From Strix aluco (lineage: Eukaryota; Chordata; Aves; Strigiformes; Strigidae): 64,000 nucleotides of DNA. This document shows, piece by piece, positions 1-8,830 of the stretch; position 1 is the stretch's first letter, and each line of letters starts with the position of its first letter. Under the pieces are notes generated by a model. The model worked only from the letters and a program-made list of their open reading frames with translations. It had not been told where the DNA came from and searched no databases. A program made the translations under genes and the position numbers. Location: NCBI RefSeq assembly GCF_031877795.1, contig NC_133954.1:8089256-8153255 (forward strand), read 5' to 3'.

Positions 1-315
1 CCACGCATGTTCACGTCTCACGGCAGTTTGCAGGGCACTGGAGGGAATGGTTGGAAGGGAAGGAAGGGGGACACCGGGGTGGCCTGTCCCGCCGGGCTGT
101 GTCCCTACGCCGGGAAGCCCGGGGTGGCTGAGGAGCCGGGGGGGAGCCCGAAACTCCGGGCGGTGGAGGGACCAAATGCCCAGGAGAGGAGGGGAGCGGG
201 GCGGAGGGTGGGGTGGGGGGGAAGCCCGCACCCCACAGCCCCCCCCCCCCCGCGCCGTCCCAGCCAGGGAGTTGTTCCGGCTGCTCCTGCCCTGTTGGTG
301 TTTGCTCGTTAACAG
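1..315 (+). other. HOXB1: HOXB1 intron 1, 3' end
   Basis: This is the tail of the single HOXB1 intron; exon 1, which carries the hexapeptide that binds PBX, lies upstream of the window. The stretch is very GC-rich with a C run near 240-251. It ends in a pyrimidine-rich tract and an AACAG acceptor at 311-315. The acceptor is placed here because the sequence after it reads straight into the A-K-V-S-E linker found at the same junction in mammalian HOXB1. The reading frames that cross it are chance frames. Confidence 0.85.
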
Positions 316-641
316 CCAAAGTGTCGGAGTACGGAGCCCTGGGCCAGCCCAACACCATCCGCACCAACTTCACCACCAAGCAGCTGACGGAGCTGGAGAA
401 GGAGTTTCACTTTAACAAGTACCTCACCCGGGCCCGGAGGGTGGAGATCGCCGCTACTCTGGAGCTCAACGAAACCCAGGTCAAGATCTGGTTTCAGAAC
501 AGGCGGATGAAGCAGAAGAAGAGGGAAAAGGAAGGTCTCGCCCCGGCTGCTGCCTCCAGGTCTGCGAAGGAAGCGAGCGAAGCCTCGGATCAGTCCAACT
601 GCACCTCACCTGAGGCCTCCCCCAGCTCCGTGTCCTCCTGA
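316..641 (+). CDS. HOXB1: HOXB1 exon 2 (homeodomain and C-terminus), partial gene
   Basis: This exon encodes the DNA-binding half of HOXB1, the labial-class nuclear transcription factor that sets rhombomere 4 identity with PBX and MEIS/PREP partners. The first two bases complete an alanine codon begun in exon 1. A further 107 residues and a TGA at 639-641 follow. The homeodomain spans 348-527. Helix 3 reads [14 protein letters not shown], with the expected I47, Q50, N51 and M54, and R5 is present in the N-terminal arm. The [13 protein letters not shown] and LELNETQ segments are typical of paralogue group 1. The C-terminal run [19 protein letters not shown] closely resembles the mammalian HOXB1 end and is unlike the HOXA1 or HOXD1 tails, which is why I assign HOXB1. 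The frame is intact, with no break or missing key residue. Exon 1 is outside the window, so the start is not visible. Confidence 0.97.
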
Positions 642-1236
642 AACGCGTCCCCGCAGGGACCCGGGGGTCAGCTGCTCCCTGCAGCCCCCCCCCGACAGAC
701 ACACACGCACGAACACGCACAGCCCCGCCCGCACACACGCGTGGGAGCAAGGCCACGCTTCCCTGCCAGCGGGCCCTTCGGCTCCAGCCGCCTCCACACG
801 CGTGACACCAATTCTCCCGCTTGCATTTCTCTCTTAATTTATAGACCCTCTGTAAACCTCTGGACTCCAAAGGAGCAGCCGTGTCCTATATCCTTAGCAA
901 TAGGCGTTTGTCTCAGGGACGTTTCTCCCTCTCCCTTGTCCCTCCCTATAGGAACTGCACTTTCAACTACAGAAACTTTAAAACGAATTTAGTTTTCACC
1001 CCTTTTAAAAATGTGCACAACGACTTTTGTCTGCAAGAATCCTACGTTTGATGTATTTTTCCTCCCGACGAGGTTGTAAAAAAGTTTGGGGTATTTTTTT
1101 GTTTCCCTTTTATTTACTGTATGTATACCTTGGAATGAGATCTGGGGCGCCTGAGATACCAGAGGCCTCTGCAAAGACCCAAACACCAAGCAAAAAAAAA
1201 AAAAAAAAAAAAAAAAGCAACTCCTCTGCTACCATT

Positions 1237-1261
1237 TTGCACTATTACTGCTTTACAGGGT
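1237..1261 (+). promoter_or_regulatory. Candidate miR-130/301 and miR-10 target sites in the HOXB1 3'UTR
   Basis: TTGCACTA at 1237-1244 is a full 8-mer match to the miR-130/301/454 seed. ACAGGGT at 1255-1261 is a 7mer-m8 match to the miR-10 seed. The microRNA seeds are from memory. miR-10 genes lie inside Hox clusters, and repression of hoxb1a by miR-10 has been reported in zebrafish. Whether these avian sites work is inference. Confidence 0.45.
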
Positions 1262-1766
1262 TTCCGACACGCTCTGCGACTGTGACTGTTACTGATCCTG
1301 AGGGAGGGAGGGTTGTGCTACCAGAGAAAACGAGACGAGGCGGAGGCTGACCTCGGGGTGCTTTGGGCAACGGTCACTGTCGCAGGAGGTGTGAAGGTGG
1401 ACGGGAACAAGGCTGCGGGGGGGCCGCGGGGCTTGGCCCCCCCGGCACTGATGCACTGGATGCTATTTATTGTACGTCTCGGTAGCCCGAAGTCTTGGGG
1501 CGAAGTAGCACGGTTCCTTGTACCCCCACCCTCTTAGGCTTATCGGAGTCCGAGAAAAACATTATTTAACCATGGCTAAATTGTTTCCCTTCCCCGCGAG
1601 AAACTTTAGGGTAGGACGAACTGAAAACCACGGCAACTTTGTTAAAGATTGTTTTAAAGGGAAAAACGTCAGCGAGAAAAACTAGCGGTTTCTTAATCGG
1701 AATCTCCCATTTCCCCTCCACTCCCTTCCTCGTGCTCTGTATCTCGAAATGAAACTACCTCAGTCT

Positions 1767-1772
1767 AATAAA
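1767..1772 (+). promoter_or_regulatory. HOXB1: HOXB1 polyadenylation signal AATAAA
   Basis: This is the first canonical AATAAA after the HOXB1 stop codon. It is followed at once by a T-rich and GT-containing stretch (GTTTACTTTTT), as expected for a downstream element. Cleavage would fall near 1785-1795, giving a 3'UTR of about 1.15 kb. Confidence 0.7.
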
Positions 1773-1795
1773 GTTTACTTTTTCCACATGCAAGT

Positions 1796-2432
1796 CCTCT
1801 CGACTTTACGCGGAATGGAAATCTCTCCCGTCCAGGGAAATGCGCGACACGGGGCGGGGGGAGCCCAGGCTCGGAGGGAGGAGGATGAGGAAGGAAAAGG
1901 TCTCCGGCTGCTGCCAAAGCTCCCAAGCAAAACGCCCGATCCTGCTTCCTGCGGGTCCCCTACACCCCCCCCCGCCTCGGCATCGCCAGGATCGGGCCCG
2001 GCGCTCGGCTCCGCTCCGGGGGTTGTTCAAGGCAAGTCGCCAGGACGGGACCGGACAGAAACGCGGCGCTCCCCACGGGGAGCTATTTCACAGTGCAAGA
2101 GGCCTGAGGAGAACAGAAAATCATCATCATCCTCAGCGTAAGCGTCGCGTCACGGCGGCAGATCTGCGGTACTAAAGCCGCGACGTTAAGTGGAACGGAC
2201 TTGGGGTCCGGGGTGGGGGCAAAGCGAGTTTCTCATTTATACGGAACAGTTCTGCGAGGCTGATCCAACCCAAAACCAAAACGAAGCGTCCCTTTGGTTT
2301 CTTCCCTTCAGCTTCCTCGGGTCACCCCTGAAAGGGTGTTTTCCACAGTATAAATGACACACGAGACCAGTTCGCGGAGGGATGGAGCCCGTGGGTACCG
2401 CAGCGAGGTGCGGCGGGGCAGAGCCGTCCGGA
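1796..2432. other. GC-rich HOXB1 3' flank, no gene seen
   Basis: This stretch is CpG-rich, with islands around 1840-2060 and 2370-2430. It contains several overlapping short open frames on both strands with no recognisable protein. It leads into the G-run and the DR2 element and probably belongs to the HOXB1 3' regulatory region. Confidence 0.5.
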
Positions 2433-2460
2433 GGGGGGGGGGGGGGGGGGGGGGCGGGGG
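2433..2460. repeat. Poly-G run (22 G, then C, then 5 G)
   Basis: An uninterrupted run of 22 G (2433-2454), one C, then five G. It lies 28 bases before the DR2 element. It could form a G-quadruplex, and its length may be inaccurate in the assembly. Confidence 0.9.
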
Positions 2461-2487
2461 AGGAGGGAGCGAGCCCGGGTGTAGCTC

Positions 2488-2501
2488 TGACCTTTTTACC
2501 T
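2488..2501 (-). promoter_or_regulatory. HOXB1 3' retinoic acid response element, DR2
   Basis: Read on the - strand the sequence is AGGTAAAAAGGTCA: half-sites AGGTAA and AGGTCA separated by two bases. This is the DR2 spacing bound by RAR/RXR. It lies 1.85 kb after the HOXB1 stop codon. A DR2 element downstream of Hoxb1, conserved from fish to mammals and needed for early neural expression, is established in the literature. The type, side and sequence agree with that element. Assignment as its avian orthologue is inference from these matches. Confidence 0.85.
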
Positions 2502-2521
2502 CGAAACGCCTCTGGGATTTC

Positions 2522-2585
2522 TAAACAAGTAAACAGAGGGGCTGCCAGGAGAAACTATTGTTCTGACTTCGTCAAATTTGCAAAT
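2522..2585. promoter_or_regulatory. FOX, SOX and POU-like sites beside the DR2 element
   Basis: Within 85 bases of the DR2 element are two overlapping-phase forkhead motifs (TAAACA at 2522-2527 and GTAAACA at 2529-2535), a SOX-type CTATTGTT (2555-2562) and a palindromic octamer-like ATTTGCAAAT (2576-2585). Together they look like a compact enhancer core. SOX/OCT co-regulation is known at the Hoxb1 5' autoregulatory enhancer. Its use here is inference. Confidence 0.5.
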
Positions 2586-5551
2586 CTTTTCGGGGGGCGT
2601 GAGTGGGGTGAGGAATGAGCAAAGTACCTGCTGCAGCTGCAGCCGAGCCCGGCCCCCCCCCGCCCCGCAGCGCTGCTCGGCCCGGCCCGGCCTGGCTGGA
2701 AGTCCCTGGGCGACAGAGCATCGCTCTTCCCCGGCGATACAATCTTCCCCCATCTAACACACCTCTCCTGCTCGAAAGAAAAGATTTCGGAGTGTCCAAT
2801 TAGCTCAGAGATTAAGGGGAAAAAAAAAAAAAAAAAAGAGAGGAAAAAGGTGAAAAGAGGATTTTGTTACACTAGCAGTTTGCAAAACATCAGAAGAGGG
2901 AAAACAAACTTTATAACCTGTTGGGTGTGCGTGAGCTTGGTTTAACCTATTCGTTGAACCAATGCGACTGAAGGTTTTGTTGAACCTGCGTGATTTAAGC
3001 TGTCTCATGGAAACGGGGCGTTGTGCTTCAGAAAATTCGTGGGTCTCCCCTGTGCGGCCTCGGTTGGGTCTCCGGGCCCTGCTCTGCCCCTGTCGGGCGG
3101 GGGAAGGAGCCGGACCCCGCCCTGGCTCCCGGGTGAGCGGGCAGCGCCGGGCCGGCCGGTCCCCCAAGAGCCGGGGGAGAGCGGAAAGGCCGGGACAAAA
3201 AGGAGGGTACTGATGTGTCACTGTGTCGGGCACAACAAAGGCTCCCAGCTCCCATTTGAAACTCAAAGGGAGTCTCCGGAAGAGTCCGCAGAGACGGTGC
3301 CAATGCGCCCTTACATATGTAACCCCCTCCGGGCTCCCCCTCGCCCCACTCCCTTTGCCCCCCTCGCTGCCAAGCCGTGTTTCTCTAACAACGATCACCC
3401 CACACAGCTAATCTCTTCCCCCTCGCCGCTCTCCCTGCAAGTTTCTCACGCTCCCTTTTGTCTCAAGAGCCCCAAACCCACTGCTGTGAAGCAGGAGCCG
3501 GCTGGAAAGGCCACGCCAGGACACCCGCGGCTGGGGGTCCCTCGGCCGGTAACAGATGCTCCTGTGAGGCGGTGAGGGACACTCGTGTCCACTCCACAGC
3601 CAGAGAAGCAGATAAAGAGCGAGGACCGGTGCTTCAGTACCCACACAGGTACCTGTGTATCCATACGGGACAGGGACGCGTGGTCCCCACCACGGTGCAT
3701 CGGCGCAGACTGCGCGGGAAGAGGCACGCACGAGTCTCTGTGAACCGACGTGCAGAAGCCCCTGTAGAAACTTGGCCCTATTGCCATAGTCCGGCTTTAT
3801 CACAAATACGAGGTCTACACACACTCCTTTGTTTTACATAAATGATACACAACGATGTGGCTATTTATAATCCAGTATATTCCCATACCTCCATGTGTGT
3901 CTGTCCGTGGGTCCCTGGTATTGCATTTTTCATGAGCAGGAAAATGAGCCAAGTCTCCCTGCACATTCACACACAAAGCCACGTCTTAATAGAGATTTAT
4001 TCTTTTAATATCCCAAAGGAAGGGGAAATTCCCGGTTAAAGAAACGTAACTGTGTAAATTATTAATGGCAGTGGCAGTGTTGGGGCTGTTGTCCCTCTGT
4101 GGGAGGAGGGGACAGGGAAGGGACGCCCAGAGTCCCTCTCCTCTGGCTCTGCACCCGCCGCTCCGGCCTGGCCTGGCAGCTACTCCAGGGCCATCTGTTC
4201 CTTACCCCTTGGTGTGAAATGTTTCTCCTCTCCCTAAAGCATTTGTTCTCACAATGTGAGGCCCTTTTGATCTCGGAAGAGGACATTCTATTAAAAAATA
4301 ATAATAATACTACCCTGAAGACTTCCTTACTTTCAACTCCACTTTGCTGGCTGCTATTAACTCTGCTCCCAGAGCCTCTTTGCACTGAAGGTGTAAAGTG
4401 TTCCTGGGGGTCTCTGTCTGAGGACAACCCCCCCCCCCCTCAGTGACCATACTGTGGCTGGGTTGGGCTATTGCTGGCCCCTAAGAGCCTTTGATGCCTT
4501 GAAGTGGAGGAGAAGAGGGGAGGAAGCCTTCTGGGTTTCTCCAAACTTGTTTCACCCAGAAAAATGAGTCAGGGGCCACCCTTTCCCCAGCTCTCGGCAA
4601 AACCAGAACAGAACGAGGGTGAGATGTTTTCATCACACAGTGAGTGAGTCAGAACTGAAGCAGTTTGATCCATCTTCTGTGAGCAGTCCCAAGGCAGCAA
4701 GGTGCCCATGCACCTGCTCACACACGGACACTGCCAAGGGAGTTGGTACACCCGAAATCAGGTAAACCAGGAGGGATTTTCATGCCTGTTAATTTTTCTC
4801 AACATTTTGACATGGACAGATTTGTAGGTGTCCCTAAAATCCCCGCAGAACTGGGCAAAAGAGCTGCAGCTGGGGGAAGTAGTGGGTTAGTGCCAGCTGC
4901 CCTCGGATCCCCACTGGGCAGGAGAGCTTGCATGGCCAACAGCCCTTCCTCATCCTCAGGGACTTCTGCCTCACAGCCCCAGCAGCATGGTTGGGTTTCA
5001 AAGGTTCTGGAAGCTGAGCATATATGCGTTTATTTGGATTACATATATTTATAGACAATGTATTTCACTTGTATTTGTATCAAATATATAGTATATTTAT
5101 TTTTCAGGATTGATGCTGCATAGGTCACCTGGATTTAAGGTGGGGGACCTCCCATCTGCTGTCTCATGTCCGACCCCGGCTCATTACACCGAAAGGGCCA
5201 CCCCACGGTGCCGTCCCCTTCCTCACCCCTCTGTCCCTCAGCCATTTGCTTCCACCAACACAGATATTTCAGCACTGATCAGCTTCAGGGTTGCTTTAGC
5301 CTCTCAGGCAGGTGAAATGAGGTCTGGGGCAAAGGGCTCGGGTGGAAGGAACAATTGCAGAAGAGAGCGTACAAAATGTTTCCTTGCTCTTCAGAGGCCT
5401 CACCTATCCTTTCAGTTTACACTGGTCTGACAGCTCCATTTCAACCCCAGCCTTCCCATGGACTTGTTCAATATTTACTCAGGCTGATGGGTTTGCTCAC
5501 AACTTGCCTCCATCAGCCTTGCTCTGTCGGGTTCCCTTCCCCTCGGGCCCA
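2586..5551. other. HOXB1 3' flank between DR2 and DR5, no gene seen
   Basis: Mostly unique DNA, CpG-rich to about 3.8 kb and more AT-rich afterwards. It holds a poly-A run at about 2819-2837, a pair of TGAACC hexamers (2955-2960 and 2981-2986) not spaced as a response element, and a C-run at about 4430-4439. The open frames here, including a 197-residue one on the - strand at 2805-3398, overlap each other in several frames and show no recognisable protein features. Confidence 0.5.
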
Positions 5552-5568
5552 GGTTCACACAAAGTTCA
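5552..5568 (+). promoter_or_regulatory. HOXB1 3' retinoic acid response element, DR5
   Basis: GGTTCACACAAAGTTCA consists of GGTTCA and AGTTCA separated by exactly five bases. It has the same half-sites as the classical RAR-beta response element. It lies 4.9 kb after the HOXB1 stop codon. A 3' DR5 element associated with foregut expression is known for mouse Hoxb1, several kilobases downstream of the gene. Orthology is inferred from half-site sequence, spacing and position. Confidence 0.8.
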
Positions 5569-7949
5569 GCCTGAAATGAATTCACCCAAAGATGGGCCCA
5601 GCTTGGCCTGAGGACCAGAGATGGGGTCAAGCCTGGGTCTCTGCATCCCAGTCAGCCCTCACGAAGGCCAGCACTCAGCACTCCAGGCCAGGAGGCTGCT
5701 TTGAAAAATTATTTGGGGTTAAAAAAGAAAAAGCACTGGGCCAGGGAGGACACACCAAGAAAGGCAAGAGCTGCTTTTCAGTGCAGAGAGCACAGGTCAG
5801 CCCTTCCGGGAGGGTGGATAGTTCATGGACGTTTACTCTGCCCGGGGGGCCTGTGTGACAACGTACAATCCTGCAAACTCAGTACAACCATAAAAACTGC
5901 AGCAGGGGAGAAAAAGGGATATATATATATATAAAACAGGTATTTATATAAAATGTACACATATATATTATATATTATAGAAATAGATATTTTTATATAT
6001 AAAAGTGTATCATATGGCAAGGGATTAAAACCTAAAATGAGCAAAATTAAGGCTGATTTGTTTCTGCCTGAAGCCATGACAGGGGAGATGGATTTAGGTA
6101 ACAAGCAGGCTGAAATCTGCCTCAGCAACAATAACAAAAGACTTTTCTGAAAGCCTTTCGTCAGAAGAGCAAATCAAAATTTGATGCAAACCAGAAATAT
6201 TGCGGAGAGGCTTATTGCAAAACCCATCTGTGTTCCCATTAAAAAAGAAAGAAGACAGAACCACAAGGTAAATCCAAAGTGGCTCTAAAGGAAATAGCAA
6301 CTGGGTCGATACCTCGGGCAGCTCTGTGGCCGGGGCCGACCCTGTGGGGTGACTGAGGGAATAAGGGGCGGCTGGGGACGGCCCCAGAGACCTGAGATGT
6401 CTCAGGGATACGGTGGGAGCCGAATCTGCTCCTGTCCGGGGCACTGGGGCTCTGGTAAAGGTGGGGAGACTTTTATTTTGGGCACCCGCTGTCTGCCTGG
6501 GGGCTTGGCAAAAAACCTGCGAGAGTTTCCAGAGGGTTTGGGGTCAGACCTTGGGGTGGGAGCTCCCACCTGAGAGCTGAAGGGTCCCAGGGAGGGCAAG
6601 GTTTGTCCCCAGAGCCCGCGGCAAGAGCTTCTGTTTGAGGATCTACAGCCTTGCGGAATATTTGCACCCTGTGATAATACCTTGGCAGAACATCTCTGAG
6701 AACATGGGGAACGTGAGGTTTATACTGTGAGTCTACAGCCCTTTCACACCGGATTGCCAAACAACCGTGCGTGAGGTATCTCTTAAAATCAGACACGAGG
6801 AAAGTGAGCTCCCTTTTAGTGGCCATAAAGCTAATCCGATGAGATTTAACGAATTTGTTAACGGCTATAAAATGCTGGAGGTTATCACAGTCCCTGTTGA
6901 TTAAACAACCTGGCGTGGTGGCAAAACACAAACGTTTTGGTGTCAGGGGAAAAAAAAAAAAAAAAAAAAAGAGAGGGTGGGGAATCTCACACGATTCGCC
7001 TGGTCATTCCTTCGGGAGATACTTCAGTGGAAATATTACCTCGTGGAAATCTTACCTCAGCCTGTCTTTATTTAATTCCTTCCTTCCCTTATCAACTCTG
7101 CTCGAATCATTTTTTTTTTTTGCACTTCCTTCTCCCAGCTTAGCAGCGGGTCCTGGAGTCCCCCGTGGGTTTTGTCCACGCTTTCACAATCTTTTCTCTT
7201 GAGACAGCAAGGCACGGAGCTACACAAGACAAGAAAACTGAGTTACCAGAAAGAGAACAACACGCTGCTTATTTCAAATAGAGAGGCTGGCACTGCAAAA
7301 AGTCGGTGAAACAAACTTTTTCTCGTCGAAAAACAAAGCCTCCCTAACTTTTGGTAAGAGTTCAAAGAGTCCCTTGTTCTTGTCAAGCTAGAAGATCAAA
7401 ACCACCAACAAAAAGCCTTTCCCAAATAATTTCCGTAATTTAGGTGAGAACATTTTCCCTCACACACAAAAAAAAGTGTCTTTTGACCTCGGTTATATTA
7501 TCACTATGTCTCGCAGAAAGGAAGGATTTTTTTTTTTTTAGTTTCTCATACAAAATATTTCTCTGCGTGAGTTACTCTGAACGTGACGCACCTGAAAATA
7601 TTGGCATTGCTGACATGAAAAGGAGCCTTGAAATCCAGTTCCCGATTTGAATCCCTTTTCTCCACCTAGTGTGTCAAATGGCCACGGATTCACCGCGTGT
7701 CTCGGCTCACCCCACAGCGCGGAAAGGCTGAGCCTAACTCGTTTAGTACAGAAAAGGATACGAGAAAAATGCTTTCTTAATGACACTTTAATTGTGTTTC
7801 CTACGGAAGGATTCGAGATAGTTCACATTTAAATGCCGATTGACAGAGTGAAGAAAATATAGCTCCTTCTAGCAGCCGGAGATGTTTTCAGGGTCTCATA
7901 TTTCAAAGGCAACGCTGAGTCTTCGTGATAAAACCCTCCAGCGAGCGCA
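5569..7949. other. HOXB1 distal 3' flank, no gene seen
   Basis: Contains an AT-rich low-complexity patch (about 5918-6004, runs of TA), a poly-A run at about 6950-6970, a T-run at about 7110-7121 and otherwise unique DNA. Stretches around 6780-6910 and 7480-7850 contain homeodomain-type cores such as TGATTAAAC and CCATAAA and could be conserved non-coding sequence. I see no exon or RNA gene. Confidence 0.4.
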
Positions 7950-8240
7950 ACCGAAATGTTTTTGGAGCGGTGCTGCTCACCGCGGAGCTCACCGGGACAG
8001 GGCAGAGCTCCCGTCCCCTGCGCTGCACCTTGCGGGGAGCCCCGCCGAGGAGCCCGGGGATGCCGGGGCTTCCCCCGCCGCTGGGACCCGCCGCTCCGGC
8101 GGGCCCGGGACCCCCCCGCTGCTCCCCGCCGGACCCCCCCCGCCGCCGCGCAGGTATCAGCCGCCGCAAATATCTGCTGCGGCTCAGCCGAAACGATGAG
8201 AAAAGTGGAAAAAAAGTGGGAGTCCTTCCCTTTGCATCAC
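7950..8240. promoter_or_regulatory. Orphan CpG island
   Basis: A sharply bounded GC- and CpG-dense segment, densest at about 8020-8185, set in otherwise ordinary sequence more than 7 kb after HOXB1. Overlapping open frames on both strands follow from the composition and resemble no protein. It ends in a weak splice-donor-like CAG/GTATCA at 8151-8159 and a small inverted repeat (AGCCGC 8159-8164, GCGGCT 8179-8184). It could be the promoter of a non-coding transcript or a Polycomb recruitment site. Confidence 0.5.
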
Positions 8241-8329
8241 CGATAGCCATTTCTTTCGCAGTTTCCAAGGGATAAATCATTTCCTCGCTAGGCTTCCCCC
8301 AGGGAAACGCCTGGGTTTACTGCTTTCCA

Positions 8330-8830
8330 AATTTTTTTTTCCCACCAGTCATTCCCCCTTTAATATATTATCCACTCAGAGCTGAATGGCCAAGAAAAAG
8401 TTATTTTAGTGCATTAAAAATTGTCCTAAATTATTCTTCAAAAAAAGATCAAAAGTCGTGGCAGCATTTGCCTCCCATAATTATTTTTGGAGGGGATCTT
8501 GTAAAGAAAAAGAAGTTTATGAGAATCATTCTCTGCTTTCCCTTTGTCCTTTTGCTCTGTGAAGGCTCTCTTCTCTTTATTATTAATGGATTTGGCGAAG
8601 CTTTTCCTGCAGTTTGGAGGAATATGCTAGCAAAAAAGCATCTCATTGATGGATGAGGAGCTGGGCTTTAAATCAGTCCCTACTGATACAAATTATTTTA
8701 ATATGCCCCTTTTATGATTTATTTCAAATTTATGAAGTAGTGAGCTATGTTGTAAGACTTGATTATGGAGGCTGGTTGCCTACAAAGTTATAAAGTCTTC
8801 TAAGGGAGCTTTTTTGAATGGCTTATTACA
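8330..8830. promoter_or_regulatory. AT-rich block with HOX/PBX-like sites, candidate enhancer
   Basis: An AT-rich, non-repetitive block rich in homeodomain cores (TTTAATATATTA, CATAATTATT, TTATTATTAATGG). TGATGGATGA at 8647-8656 differs by one base from the TGATGGATGG repeat of the Hoxb1 autoregulatory element. TGATTTAT at 8715-8722 is another HOX-PBX type site. The composition is that of a developmental conserved non-coding element. This is inference without alignment. Confidence 0.35.

Larger units (their letters stand above)
642..1795 (+). other. HOXB1: HOXB1 3' untranslated region
   Basis: From the stop codon to just past the first AATAAA I find no competing coding sequence. The beginning is CA-rich (about 694-740). 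A run of 25 A occurs at 1192-1216 and could cause internal oligo-dT priming in cDNA data. Two candidate microRNA seed matches lie close together at 1237-1261, and a GCACTTT match to the miR-17 family lies at 957-963. The 3' end is inferred from the signal only; transcript data would be needed to fix it. Confidence 0.7.

Noticed and set aside
2955..2986. Repeated TGAACC hexamers after the DR2 element
   Set aside because: Spacing of 20 bases does not fit any usual direct-repeat response element.
2805..3398. 197-residue open frame on the - strand after HOXB1
   Set aside because: Composition-driven frame in CpG-rich DNA, overlapping other frames on both strands, with no protein similarity that I recognise.
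7570..7595. TGAACG and CACCTG near a possible response element
   Set aside because: Half-sites deviate at several positions and do not give a DR2 or DR5 spacing.
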